13,786 nt of DNA from Dehalococcoidia bacterium (GCA_030745955.1 JASLNQ010000009.1:1-13786), one strand, 5' to 3'. Shown: positions 1 to 7,439, numbered from the stretch's first letter. Numbers and translations: made by a program. Notes: generated from the sequence alone by a model not told the origin.

Positions 1-239
1 GCTGCGGTGTCGCCGGGGATGGTGTCGATGAATTCCCTGAGCTGGCGGATCCCTGTTTCAACATCGTAGGCGACCCCGTACACCTCGGTCCGGTTACACG
101 TGGAGAGGATCACGCCCCCGCCCGCCTGTGTCGCGAGCCGTCCGAGGTGTTGCTTGAGCGAGTGGGTCGGGATCGTCACACGCTCCAGTACTTCAACTGG
201 TGCGCGGTCGATATTCAGGCCTGCGAGTATGAAATTCAA
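1..239 (-). CDS. hemA: Glutamyl-tRNA reductase, N-terminal part (runs off the left edge)
   Basis: Catalyses NADPH-dependent reduction of glutamyl-tRNA(Glu) to glutamate-1-semialdehyde, the first step of the C5 route to tetrapyrroles, in the cytoplasm. Only the first 79 residues are present. They begin MNFILAGLNIDRAPVEVLER, the usual HemA opening, and residues 44-54 read ILSTCNRTEVY, the catalytic cysteine motif, with Cys48 matching Cys50 of E. coli HemA. The start is a TTG at 239-237, chosen because family members begin a few residues before the conserved G-L-N. A second in-frame TTG at 269-267 is possible, and a stop at 272-270 bars anything further upstream. I see no good Shine-Dalgarno. 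The C-terminal NADP and dimerisation domains lie outside the window. It is divergent from the rhodanese gene, with 248 bases between them. Identification is firm; the start is less so. Confidence 0.93.
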   Translation of the reverse strand, partial: MNFILAGLNIDRAPVEVLERVTIPTHSLKQHLGRLATQAGGGVILSTCNRTEVYGVAYDVETGIRQLREFIDTIPGDTA

Positions 240-487
240 TTTGATCGGACTATCCGTGAGTTGACTCAATTAGCAGGATTCGGTCGATTGAATCCCAGCC
301 CGGTACTGACGGCAGTTGGAAATCCTACAGGACTCCGCGTTAAAAGTTAGCATGTGGCGGGCCGTTATTCGCTTACAGATGGAAAGAGTACGTGAAGGAA
401 AACGGCAACGTTCGCAAACTGCGCGGAAACGGCGTAGGCGTTACGGCGTAAAAATACTAAGCAAAAAGCAGAATTTCAGCGAGTTCA
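240..487. promoter_or_regulatory. Divergent intergenic region between hemA and the selenoprotein rhodanese
   Basis: This 248-base gap must hold the promoters of two genes that point away from each other. I find no gene in it; short ORFs crossing it are arginine-rich and unlike any family I know. TTGACT at 261-266 resembles a rightward -35 but has no good -10 at normal spacing. Two copies of ACGGCGTA (429-436 and 443-450) lie 14 bases apart start to start, just before an A-rich stretch and about 40 bases from the rhodanese start. Such spacing could suit a regulator that binds direct repeats, but this is speculative. Confidence 0.4.
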
Positions 488-1351
488 ATGGACATGCCCC
501 CTATTACTCCACCCGGTGAGCGCGGGTATACGCGATCCGATATTTTCGTCACGACCGAGTGGCTTGCCGATCATCTGTCCGACGCGAATGTGAGAGTTGT
601 CGATACCGACGTCCCAGAGGAGTACGCGAACGGGCACATTCCCGGTGCGGTCAATCCTGTCGATCACTACTACAAGACATCGCTCGAGGACCGGACTCAT
701 ATCGCGGGACCGGAGCAGTTCGCCCGGACGATGGCCGACCTGGGAATCGGAGACGACACGACGGTTGTGGGCTATGACCGTTCAGGTGGTGTGTACTCGT
801 TTCGCCTGATGTGGGCGCTTCACTACTACGGGCACACCGACGTGAAGTTTCTCGATGGAGGGCTTCCGAAGTGGGTTGCCGAGGGGCGCGAGATTACGAC
901 TGACGCAGTTTCCGTTGCGGGTACCGGTGCATCGTTCACTCCCGGAGCCAACTCGGACATCTTCGCCTCGCGAGACCGTGTACTGGAGGCGATCGACGAC
1001 GATTCGACGGTACTGCTCGATGTCCGTTCGGACGACGAGTGGACTGGAGTGAACAAGCGTGGCGGCCCCCGCGGCGGGCGAATCCCCGGTGCGGTCCACC
1101 TGGAGTGGGTGGACTTTCACACGGGTGGTGACGTGCCTGTCCTGCGGACGGCCGATGAAATCAGGAAGCTGCTGGCCGACGTTGGGATCACGCCCGATAA
1201 GAACGTGATTGCTTACTGACAGGGCGGTATCCGTGCGGCGCACGGATTCTGGACTCTGAAACTTGCCGGATTCGAGAACGTTCGGGACTATGACGGTTCG
1301 TGGCGAGAATGGGCGAGTGATTTGTCGTGTCCTGTCGAGGGGCTGACCTGA
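488..1351 (+). CDS. Selenocysteine-containing thiosulfate/3-mercaptopyruvate sulfurtransferase (tandem rhodanese), TGA read as Sec at residue 244
   Basis: Tandem-domain rhodaneses move sulfane sulfur from thiosulfate or 3-mercaptopyruvate to thiol acceptors through a catalytic-loop cysteine. Read with TGA 1217-1219 as selenocysteine, the protein has 287 residues, the usual size for this family. Domain 1 (about 20-135) has HIPGAVN and a degenerate active loop with Asp97 in place of Cys, normal for the structural domain. Domain 2 (about 155-280) has DVRSDDEW and RIPGAVHLEW, then VIAY-U-QGGIRA at 240-250, where U244 sits exactly at the Cys of the C-x-G-G-x-R-A loop. After the TGA the same frame continues HGFWTLKLAGFENVRDYDGS and ends at TGA 1349-1351, so both sides of the TGA are intact. 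No signal peptide is seen, so it is probably cytoplasmic. The start ATG at 488 has only a weak Shine-Dalgarno. Alternatives are a point mutation or a sequencing error (TGC or TGT to TGA). The stem-loop downstream favours Sec. A standard caller would stop at 1219. Confidence 0.85.
1220..1258 (+). promoter_or_regulatory. Bacterial SECIS-like stem-loop for Sec insertion at TGA 1217-1219
   Basis: ATCCGTGC (1229-1236) pairs perfectly with GCACGGAT (1240-1247), giving 8 bp closed by a GGC loop at 1237-1239. The apical loop starts 17 bases after the TGA and opens with G. This fits the published bacterial SECIS description: loop roughly 16-37 bases from the UGA, 3-14 bases long, G at one of its first two positions. 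CAG 1220-1222 may pair with CTG 1249-1251 to extend the foot. SelB would bind the loop and deliver Sec-tRNA. No selA, selB, selC or selD gene is in the window, so the machinery must be encoded elsewhere. Confidence 0.75.
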
Positions 1352-1384
1352 GCGAACCGGTCTGATTCGGTGCCTGGCTCCGTG

Positions 1385-1400
1385 GAACACCGGCGTGTTC
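1385..1400 (+). other. Small perfect hairpin 33 bases after the rhodanese stop
   Basis: GAACAC (1385-1390) and GTGTTC (1395-1400) form a 6-bp stem around CGGC. There is no T tract, so this is not a standard intrinsic terminator. It may still stabilise the 3' end of the rhodanese message. The rest of the 185-base gap up to 1537 holds no gene I can support. TATTAT at 1443-1448 resembles a -10 box without a matching -35. Confidence 0.3.
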
Positions 1401-1536
1401 TACGTGCGGCAGGCACTAAATCCGTTTAACGCGTATGTTTCGTATTATTGCGTGAATGGCGCGGTTCAACCCACTCCCGTTAATACCCGGCCGACATGCG
1501 CGCGCCAGCGTGATCCGGACAGTTGTCAAACCACGA

Positions 1537-2847
1537 ATGAACTCAATAAAACGCGTATTTGCCTGGTTTGCGTGTGCGTCTTTAGTCGCATTGGTGGCTG
1601 TGGCCTGTGGCGACGGCGATGCCCCGGCGGCCGGGGAGACCGCGCCACCAACGGCGACCGAGAGGCTGGCCGGGGCCACCAACACACCGGGGTCGAATGA
1701 GCCGGTTGAGCAAGTTGATTCGGCAGAACAGGATAAACCCGCTGAATCAGGCGAGTCCGGTGAGCAAGCTGCGCCGACTGGCACTCCACGCCCGACACCG
1801 GAGCCCACCGATCATCCGGCAGATGTGTCTCTTGCGAACGGCGCACTCGATGTATACGGGATTGACTCGTGGATTAATTCTGAGCCGTTCACGATTGCCG
1901 GTAAACTCACCAACAACCAGGTCGTGTTGGTCGATTTCTGGACCTACACGTGTGTGAACTGCCTGCGCACACTGCCGTTTCTACGGGAGTGGTACGCCAA
2001 GTACGCGGATCGCGGGCTGGTGATACTCGGCGTCCACGCGCCTGAGTTCGACTTCGAGAAGGACTATGACAACGTCAGCGACGCCGTCGAGCGAGAGGGT
2101 ATAGGGTGGCCGGTCGCGCTCGATAACGACCACGAAACGTGGAGATCATTCAACAACCGGTTCTGGCCGGCGAAATACCTCATTGGCGTCGATGGCCAGA
2201 TCGCCTACCAGCACTTCGGCGAAGGCGCATACGTCGAGACTGAGCACGCGATTCGCGAGACCCTTACCGCCGCAGGGTGGGACGTGTCGGACATACCGAT
2301 TGGCACTATCGACTCTACGCGACGTGATCCGGCGGCCGACCGGGTAACCCGTGAGCTGTACGGTGGGTACCAGCGCAACTATACGTCGCAGGGCCTGTAC
2401 GCCGGGCAGGAGCAGTACTACCTCGAAGCCGACGTGACCAGTGAGTACGTGGACAATGGCGTGTACACGCCCCAGCAGTGGTATCTGCAGGGGTCGTGGA
2501 CGAACAAGCGGGAAGCGATTGTCCACGCCCGTGAAACATCCGGTCTTGAAGATCACATTGCCTTTGAGTTTGTTGGCCGGAGCGCGAACGTGGTGGTCGA
2601 TCCGGTGGATCCCGAGCCGTTCGACGTGTTCGTCGAAATCGACGACCGTCCGTTGAAACCCGAAGAGGCCGGAATGGATATTTTGTTTGATGACCAGGGG
2701 CGGTCGTACTTCAACGTGACCGAAGCCCGGCTCTATGCTTTCCTCGAAACACCCGAATTCGGGGAGCACATCGTGAAGCTGGCATCGAATTCAGATAACT
2801 TCGCGATATTCGCTTTCACGTTCGGTGTGTATGACGGGGGCTTTTAG
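1537..2847 (+). CDS. Thioredoxin-like (TlpA/DipZ-type) lipoprotein with a C-terminal DipZ-like domain
   Basis: Probable membrane-anchored thiol-disulfide oxidoreductase acting outside the cytoplasm. The ATG at 1537 gives a clean lipoprotein signal: MNSIKRVF, a hydrophobic run, then lipobox AVAC with Cys24. The in-frame ATG at 1456 would bury this signal, so I reject it. Residues 25-95 are a Pro/Glu/Ala/Thr-rich linker. The thioredoxin fold follows, with FWTYTCVNCLRTLPFL and redox Cys139 and Cys142, then ILGVHAPEFDFE and the RFWPAKYLI cis-proline region. From about residue 290 (QWYLQGSWTNKREAI, ending YAFLETPEFGEHIVKL and AFTFGVYDGG) it matches the C-terminal carbohydrate-binding-like domain of DipZ/CcdA fusions, here without the membrane part. 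Total 436 residues. The stop shares a base with the GTG of the next gene, so translation is probably coupled. Partner unknown; an electron donor such as CcdA would be expected elsewhere. Confidence 0.87.
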   Translation: MNSIKRVFAWFACASLVALVAVACGDGDAPAAGETAPPTATERLAGATNTPGSNEPVEQVDSAEQDKPAESGESGEQAAPTGTPRPTPEPTDHPADVSLANGALDVYGIDSWINSEPFTIAGKLTNNQVVLVDFWTYTCVNCLRTLPFLREWYAKYADRGLVILGVHAPEFDFEKDYDNVSDAVEREGIGWPVALDNDHETWRSFNNRFWPAKYLIGVDGQIAYQHFGEGAYVETEHAIRETLTAAGWDVSDIPIGTIDSTRRDPAADRVTRELYGGYQRNYTSQGLYAGQEQYYLEADVTSEYVDNGVYTPQQWYLQGSWTNKREAIVHARETSGLEDHIAFEFVGRSANVVVDPVDPEPFDVFVEIDDRPLKPEEAGMDILFDDQGRSYFNVTEARLYAFLETPEFGEHIVKLASNSDNFAIFAFTFGVYDGGF

Positions 2848-3875
2848 TGCGGGTAGCTGAGAGAACTGGTGTGCGGCGGGAACTGCTGATTCTCGTTGCA
2901 GGCGTGGGCAGCCTGGTCGCCGTGGCATGCGGTTCCACGGATTCTCCCGGGGAGACGGCAGCGGGTCCAGGTGCAGGGTCGGCGGCTGCCACCGAAACGA
3001 TTTCTGATTCCCGCGGTGCGGCCGGTCCGGGGGCGGCACTCACCCCGCCCGAGCCCGGCTGGACCGCGATTTCCGAAGAGATCGACCTGGTACTTGCGAC
3101 ACCCGATCTCGGTACTGGGACCCAGCGTTTTGGCATCGTGCTGAGCGATGACCGTGGGTTGATCAGGTTTCCAGTGGTCAAGCTGACTGCGGAGTACTTC
3201 CCGGACGGATACGACTACGAGCCGGAAGCGTCGCTTACTCAATCGGCTTCGTCGCGTTTTTACGAGTTCCCGTTTGGAACGCGGGGGATTCACTCGACCG
3301 TGATGGAGTTCGGGCGTGCGGGACTGTGGTCAGTGTCGGCGGAAATCCCACGGCCCGACGGGACGCGCGCACCGTTCGAGGTGAGGTTCCCGGTCACCGA
3401 ATCGGCAATGTCGGTCACGGTAGGAGAACAGGCGCCCGCAAGTGACAGCCGCACCCTCGCCAGCGTCGGTGATATTGCCGAGCTCACCACAGGCAGCCAC
3501 CGGGACTCCGAGCTATACAGGTACTCGATCGCCGATGCGCTGGATCGTGACCGTCCGCTGATGATCGTATTCGCCTCCCCGGCGTTCTGCACTAACGCGG
3601 TGTGTGGGCCGCAGGTCGAGGTCGTATCTGAGTTGCGTGAGGAGTACGGTGACCGCGTTGACTTTGTACATATCGACCTCTATTCGAACCCGCACGAGAT
3701 CCAGGGAGATCTCAGCAGGGCGAGGTTCTCGCCAGTTCTTGCAGAGTGGGGCCTGGTTTCGCAGGAGTGGACATTCATAGTTGGAGCGGACGGGATTGTG
3801 ACGCACCGCTTCGAGAATTTTGCGCCCAAGCCGGAGTTGATCGAAGCCCTCGAGCAATCGGTAGCAGTGGGCTGA
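2847..3875 (+). CDS. Lipoprotein with a C-terminal thioredoxin-like domain bearing CX4C
   Basis: A 342-residue protein, probably exported and lipid-anchored. The GTG start at 2847 overlaps the previous TAG by one base and has GGGGG at 2836-2840 six bases upstream. The signal peptide ends in lipobox VAVAC with Cys28. A Gly/Ala/Pro-rich linker follows, then a domain (about 70-200) that I do not recognise, containing FEVRFPVTES. The last 130 residues are thioredoxin-like: LMIVFASPAFCTNAVCGPQV, then YGDRVDFVHIDLYSNP and WTFIVGADGIVTHRFENF. The cysteines are Cys248 and Cys253, a CX4C spacing in place of CXXC. I recall similar F-C-x4-C-G-P segments in thioredoxin-domain proteins of actinobacteria and relatives, role unclear. 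With the gene before it, it forms a two-gene operon of exported thioredoxin-fold proteins. It could be a reductase, an isomerase or a metallochaperone (Sco-like), and the sequence does not decide. Confidence 0.82.
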   Translation: MRVAERTGVRRELLILVAGVGSLVAVACGSTDSPGETAAGPGAGSAAATETISDSRGAAGPGAALTPPEPGWTAISEEIDLVLATPDLGTGTQRFGIVLSDDRGLIRFPVVKLTAEYFPDGYDYEPEASLTQSASSRFYEFPFGTRGIHSTVMEFGRAGLWSVSAEIPRPDGTRAPFEVRFPVTESAMSVTVGEQAPASDSRTLASVGDIAELTTGSHRDSELYRYSIADALDRDRPLMIVFASPAFCTNAVCGPQVEVVSELREEYGDRVDFVHIDLYSNPHEIQGDLSRARFSPVLAEWGLVSQEWTFIVGADGIVTHRFENFAPKPELIEALEQSVAVG

Positions 3876-3891
3876 ACGGACCGGGATTCGC

Positions 3892-3921
3892 AGGACAGGT
3901 GATCGCCTGTGCACCTACAAT
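3892..3921 (+). promoter_or_regulatory. Candidate promoter with an inverted repeat between its boxes, upstream of the M20 peptidase
   Basis: TACAAT at 3916-3921 matches five of six bases of the -10 consensus. AGGACA at 3892-3897 is a partial -35 with an 18-base spacer. The spacer region holds ACAGG-tgatcg-CCTGT (3895-3910), an inverted repeat placed where a repressor could act. Transcription would start about 60 bases before the TTG start of the peptidase gene. This is found by eye only. Confidence 0.35.
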
Positions 3922-3988
3922 CCCCACAGCCCTGAAACACGGAATCCCATAAACCGGGGGAACCCTTCTTACTGCGGAGGATCTCGCA

Positions 3989-5125
3989 TTGACCGACTGG
4001 CTGGCGCTGGCCAAAGCCCGCGAAACGGAGCTGTTCGATCTCATCGAAAAGCTTGTCCTGATCGAAACGCCCACGCACGACAAGGCCGCAAACGACGGGA
4101 TCTCATCGCTGGCAGCCGATCTTCTGGGGTCGCTCGATGCCGAGGTGGTAGTCCACCCAGAGCAGGAGTTTGGCGATCACGTGACGGCTGACTGGAGCGG
4201 CGATTCCGGCCAGCAGCATGCGCTGGTCGTCGGGCACCTGGACACTGTTTGGCCGATGGGCACGCTCGAGCGGATGGGCTACTACGAAGAGAACGGTCGG
4301 ATGTACGGACCCGGCGTGCTCGATATGAAGTCTGGAATAGCCACCACTATCGTGGGTCTTCGTGTGCTTCGATCGCACGGACTCTGGCCTGATCGGCCAG
4401 TTCGTGTGCTGTTCAATACCGACGAGGAGGTCGGCAGCCCTTCTTCCCGGCCGCTCGTCGAGAGATGCGTCGAGGGTGCCGCCTACGCGCTAATCATGGA
4501 GCCGGGGCAGGCCGGTGCGGGCGCGCTGAAGACCCAGCGGAAGGGCCTGGGAGAGTTCCGGTTGTCGGTTACCGGAAAGGCGAGCCACGCCGGGGCCTTC
4601 CCGGAGCGGGGCGCATCGGCAATCCACGAAATCTCTCGTAAAGTGGTTGTGCTACAGGCCATGAACGACTGGCCGAACGGCATCACGGTGAACACGGGGC
4701 TTATCACGGGCGGATCGGCCCGAAACACGATTCCGGCCAGTGCCGAGGCGGTTATCGACGTACGTGTGCGGACCACCAAACAGGCAGAGCAGATAGAAGC
4801 GCAGATACGCTCACTCGAACCTGAAATCGAGGGCACGTCGCTTGTTATCGAGGGTGGGTTTCATCGTCCACCCATGCAGCGAACACCCGAGATAGCGAAG
4901 CTTGCCGATGCCCTGATCGGTTGGTCGCGCGAGTTCGGGTTCGAGTTGACGGAGGAATCGACGGGTGGTGGGAGCGATGCCAACCTTACGGCCGCAATGG
5001 GAGTTCCCTCGGCAGACGGACTCGGCTCGAAGGGGCAAAACCCCCACGCCGAGGGTGAAAACATCGATATCGGCGAGCAGATCAATCGACTTGCACTGTT
5101 CATGAAAGCGATAAACTCGCTGTAG
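3989..5125 (+). CDS. M20 family zinc metallopeptidase, glutamate carboxypeptidase (CPG2)-like
   Basis: A 378-residue cytoplasmic hydrolase that cleaves amide or peptide bonds next to a free carboxylate. CPG2-type enzymes remove C-terminal glutamate, but the substrate here is not determinable. The start is TTG at 3989 with a strong GGAGG at 3976-3980, eight bases upstream. All di-zinc ligands of the CPG2 group are in place: GHLDTVWPMGTL (His83), PGVLDMKSG (bridging Asp112), FNTDEEVGS (general base Glu146, ligand Glu147), MEPG (Glu171) and QNPHAEGE (His353). The dimerisation domain lies between, with KASHAGAFPERG and GGSARNTIPASAEA. No signal peptide. It stops 10 bases before the UspA-like gene, so the two are probably co-transcribed. 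Confident for family, not for substrate. Confidence 0.93.
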   Translation: MTDWLALAKARETELFDLIEKLVLIETPTHDKAANDGISSLAADLLGSLDAEVVVHPEQEFGDHVTADWSGDSGQQHALVVGHLDTVWPMGTLERMGYYEENGRMYGPGVLDMKSGIATTIVGLRVLRSHGLWPDRPVRVLFNTDEEVGSPSSRPLVERCVEGAAYALIMEPGQAGAGALKTQRKGLGEFRLSVTGKASHAGAFPERGASAIHEISRKVVVLQAMNDWPNGITVNTGLITGGSARNTIPASAEAVIDVRVRTTKQAEQIEAQIRSLEPEIEGTSLVIEGGFHRPPMQRTPEIAKLADALIGWSREFGFELTEESTGGGSDANLTAAMGVPSADGLGSKGQNPHAEGENIDIGEQINRLALFMKAINSL

Positions 5126-5135
5126 TGGGCGCAGT

Positions 5136-6110
5136 ATGACGCAGCAACCAGAATCGACCCAACGGACTCCTGACGAAGTCCGGCGCCTTGCCGTCGGGCG
5201 GGGTGACGCGCTGAATTTGAACCGGATCATGGTCCCGCTCGACGGTTCTCGCCGGGCGGAGCAGATCCTGCCGTTTGCCTCGATGATTGCGGACTGGTTT
5301 TCGGGCGAGATAACGCTGTTTCATGCCCTGCCTCCAACTCACCCGGCGAGAGGGGCCCGACCGGGACATGTGCACTACCCCGACGCGCCGCATGACCGTG
5401 GCACTGCGCTGGCGGTGGCTTATCTCGAAGAAGTTGTGAGCAGGCTCGGGCCGCATGGTGTTCGGTCGCGCTGGGGGGTTGCCACCGGTGATGCCGTGTC
5501 GATGATTACGTCACGTTCGGCGACCAGTTCATTTGGAGTCGTGGCCGTGGCTATTACCCCGCGTTCCAGGAAGAGACGACTGCTTTCTCCCGGGTTGCTG
5601 GACGAGTTGTGGAAATCGACTGCCGTACCCCTGCTCATCGCCGATCCGCGACAGGTCGGTCTGAATGGCACTCCGCCGATGGCCCCGAAAACGCTGATTG
5701 TTCCAGTTGGCCGGGGGATGACCGATTCAGCCAGGTCGATCGCCAGCGCACTTGCGGGTGCCAGCCGTTCGGTTCTTAAACTGGTGATGCCCGGCGAGGC
5801 CCCAGATGAGTTGGCCGAGAATGAATTGCTTAGCGCGTTTTCAGACGATGGTGTTTTTGCGGAGATCGAACGTGCGGGGGGCGGTCTTGTCGAGTACGTT
5901 CGAGAACTGCAATCTGCCGAGCCGGGATCGTGGCTGGTAGTCGGCTCGAAGATGCGGTCAGGGATCAGCAGATCGGTTCTCGGTAGCGCCGCCGATAGAC
6001 TTGTCCGGGACGGGGATGGGCCTGTCATCGTCGTCCCAGATCCAAAGGTGGGGCGCCGACGTCTGCGATCGGCACACGACGCGACCCGCGACCTTGCGAC
6101 ATCGCTCTAG
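5136..6110 (+). CDS. Universal stress protein with two UspA domains
   Basis: A 324-residue cytoplasmic tandem UspA protein. Domain 1 starts at NRIMVPLDGSRRAEQILPFA (about 29-48) and contains ITLFHALPP. It ends near VPLLIADP (about 165). Domain 2 starts at KTLIVPVGRG (about 185) and ends LVVGSKMRSGISRSVLGSAA plus VIVVPDPK. The usual nucleotide-binding signature is G-2x-G-9x-G-S/T. In domain 2 the second glycine is Met (GSKM), and domain 1 (AVAITPRSRKRR) lacks the motif, so ATP binding may be weak or lost. The ATG lies 10 bases after the peptidase stop with little Shine-Dalgarno, which suggests translational coupling. Specific function unknown; such proteins are usually linked to stress and energy status. 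Confidence 0.88.
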   Translation: MTQQPESTQRTPDEVRRLAVGRGDALNLNRIMVPLDGSRRAEQILPFASMIADWFSGEITLFHALPPTHPARGARPGHVHYPDAPHDRGTALAVAYLEEVVSRLGPHGVRSRWGVATGDAVSMITSRSATSSFGVVAVAITPRSRKRRLLSPGLLDELWKSTAVPLLIADPRQVGLNGTPPMAPKTLIVPVGRGMTDSARSIASALAGASRSVLKLVMPGEAPDELAENELLSAFSDDGVFAEIERAGGGLVEYVRELQSAEPGSWLVVGSKMRSGISRSVLGSAADRLVRDGDGPVIVVPDPKVGRRRLRSAHDATRDLATSL

Positions 6111-6201
6111 ACGGTTCTGACTGGGTGGCAGTGTTCGGGCTGGGCGTTGTCTCTGCGGTGAACTCGACAGATTTGGGCCTGGCGTGCCCGGCTGTGCCCG
6201 A

Positions 6202-6564
6202 TCAGGCTGGCCCGTCTTCCCAGTTGCGGCGTGTGAGGTAGCCTGCGAGCGCACCAACTGTAGATCCGAACCAGGTGTAGGGGATCAGGGCAATCATCGC
6301 GATCACCCACCACATCGTCTGTATCCGGAGGATTTCATCAACCCCGAATGCAAACTTGAAGACCAGGACAATGAGCGCCGGGATGAACATGAGGCCGGCC
6401 ATCAGCGCGCCGAATTTCACTATGCCGTCCTGGTCGATCCTGGCGATTCCGCCGCCGATGAAGCCGGCGATGAACGGGCTGAGGGGGACGGCTATGAAGT
6501 GGACGAACGGAATTACGATTGAGGCGAGCATTATTCCGAATCCGACCAGGACACCCTTGAGCAT
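6202..6564 (-). CDS. Small integral membrane protein with about three helices, function unknown
   Basis: A 120-residue hydrophobic protein. The start ATG at 6564 has GGGGAG five bases upstream, which supports a real gene. Hydrophobic segments cover about residues 5-40 (ASIVIPFVHFIAVPLSPFIA, then Gly-rich GGGIA), 48-72 (FGALMAGLMFIPALIVLVFK) and 83-108 (MWWVIAMIALIPYTWFGSTV). The Gly-rich stretch GFIGGGIA recalls small glycine-zipper membrane proteins such as the DUF5518 type, but I do not claim membership. The C-terminus is short and charged (TRRNWEDGPA). It is convergent with the UspA gene, with 91 bases between the stops. That gap has GC-rich inverted sequence but no clear terminator. Confidence 0.72.
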   Translation of the reverse strand: MLKGVLVGFGIMLASIVIPFVHFIAVPLSPFIAGFIGGGIARIDQDGIVKFGALMAGLMFIPALIVLVFKFAFGVDEILRIQTMWWVIAMIALIPYTWFGSTVGALAGYLTRRNWEDGPA

Positions 6565-6974
6565 CTAGACTCCCCGTTTCGTGGTGGTCCCAAAACGCAA
6601 TCACGCGCCGGGTGCGCTGTCTCGGTACAGCGGTGGGCGCGCATTGCCCATTCAGGGTACGGCGCAGGAACTCAATCGAAAACAGGTTTCAAGCGTGAAC
6701 TGGCGGGTTGATGCTCTCATCGGAGCATGCGATTTCACGAGTGATTCCCATGCAGGAGCGTCGCTGGAGTCTCGCCGAGGAGATAATGGTTACCGCACGA
6801 TCCGGGTTCGATGTGCCACCAGTTCTGATCGAAATCCTGGCCGTCCGGTTGCTCCCCGTTCGGTGGCCACCCGTTTCACACGGTAATATCTTGCTCCGAA
6901 CGTTGCGTGGCGATGGCCAGTCACACCTGCGGCTTATCGACGAATCTGTCACGCCTGCCCGACCTATAGCGAAC
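6565..6974. other. 410-base gap with no gene I can support
   Basis: The gap lies between the membrane protein (leftward) and the gluconate-dehydrogenase-like gene (rightward). It should hold both promoters. An open frame joins 6708 in frame to the rightward gene and would add 89 N-terminal residues. That stretch is rich in Arg, Val and Pro, and matches no family I know. TATAGC at 6965-6970 lies just before the ATG at 6975 and could be a -10 box of a leaderless message, but no -35 is evident. Confidence 0.4.
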
Positions 6975-7439
6975 ATGCCCAAACAAGATGGTTCTCTAAC
7001 CGACGCCGATTACGTTTCGCTCGTCCGTGCGCTTGACCGCATGGTCCCCACTGAAGACCTCGAACCTGGCGCGGGCGAGTTGGGGATATTGGACGAGGTG
7101 GAGGAGCGCGCCCGCAGCGAGGATTCGACGCGGGTAGCGTTGTTGCGGGTGGCCGAGGCGTTATCGCTTGATCTGACCGCGCATGCCGTCGGCGGATTTT
7201 CAGCGATGACTGAGCAGGAGCAGATCGATTGCCTGCTCAGTATCGAGCGGTCGCTCCCGGGTGAGTTCTCGCAGGTACTCGGCATCGTGCGTGACGTGTA
7301 CTACCAGGACGAACGAACTCCGGACCGGCCTTCGAGTTTCGATGGCGATGACGAGATTTTCGGGAAGGCCCCCGAGGAACCCGAGGTCGTCACCGGAAGA
7401 CGGCGGGGGAGTCGACGGTGGGAAGAGGGTGATGGATGA
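6975..7439 (+). CDS. Gluconate 2-dehydrogenase subunit 3-like protein
   Basis: A 154-residue protein resembling the small subunit of membrane-bound gluconate 2-dehydrogenase (PF13618 type): DYVSLVRALDRMVPTEDLEP, GAGELGILDEVEERA, GGFSAMTEQEQIDCLLSIER, then FSQVLGIVRDVYYQDERTPD. In known complexes this subunit helps export or stabilise a flavin (GMC) oxidoreductase. I chose ATG 6975 because the family pattern starts a few residues later; the frame is open from 6708, so a longer protein is possible. There is no Shine-Dalgarno at 6975 and no Tat signal. No GMC or cytochrome partner is nearby. The stop overlaps the next ATG as ATGA, so it is coupled to the nucleoside hydrolase. The C-terminus ends in a basic and acidic tail (RRRGSRRWEEGD). 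Family call moderate, function uncertain. Confidence 0.62.
   Translation: MPKQDGSLTDADYVSLVRALDRMVPTEDLEPGAGELGILDEVEERARSEDSTRVALLRVAEALSLDLTAHAVGGFSAMTEQEQIDCLLSIERSLPGEFSQVLGIVRDVYYQDERTPDRPSSFDGDDEIFGKAPEEPEVVTGRRRGSRRWEEGDG

Noticed and set aside
488..1219. The rhodanese gene ending at TGA 1217-1219 as a 243-residue protein
   Set aside because: It would lack the active loop and the last helix of domain 2, and the same frame continues with exact family sequence for 43 codons after the TGA.
782..1390. Leftward 202-residue ORF opposite the rhodanese, spanning the TGA
   Set aside because: No recognisable sequence, and the rhodanese frame on the other strand explains the region.
6708..6974. 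N-terminal extension of the gluconate-dehydrogenase-like protein
   Set aside because: No family similarity or signal peptide in these 89 residues; kept only as a possible alternative start.
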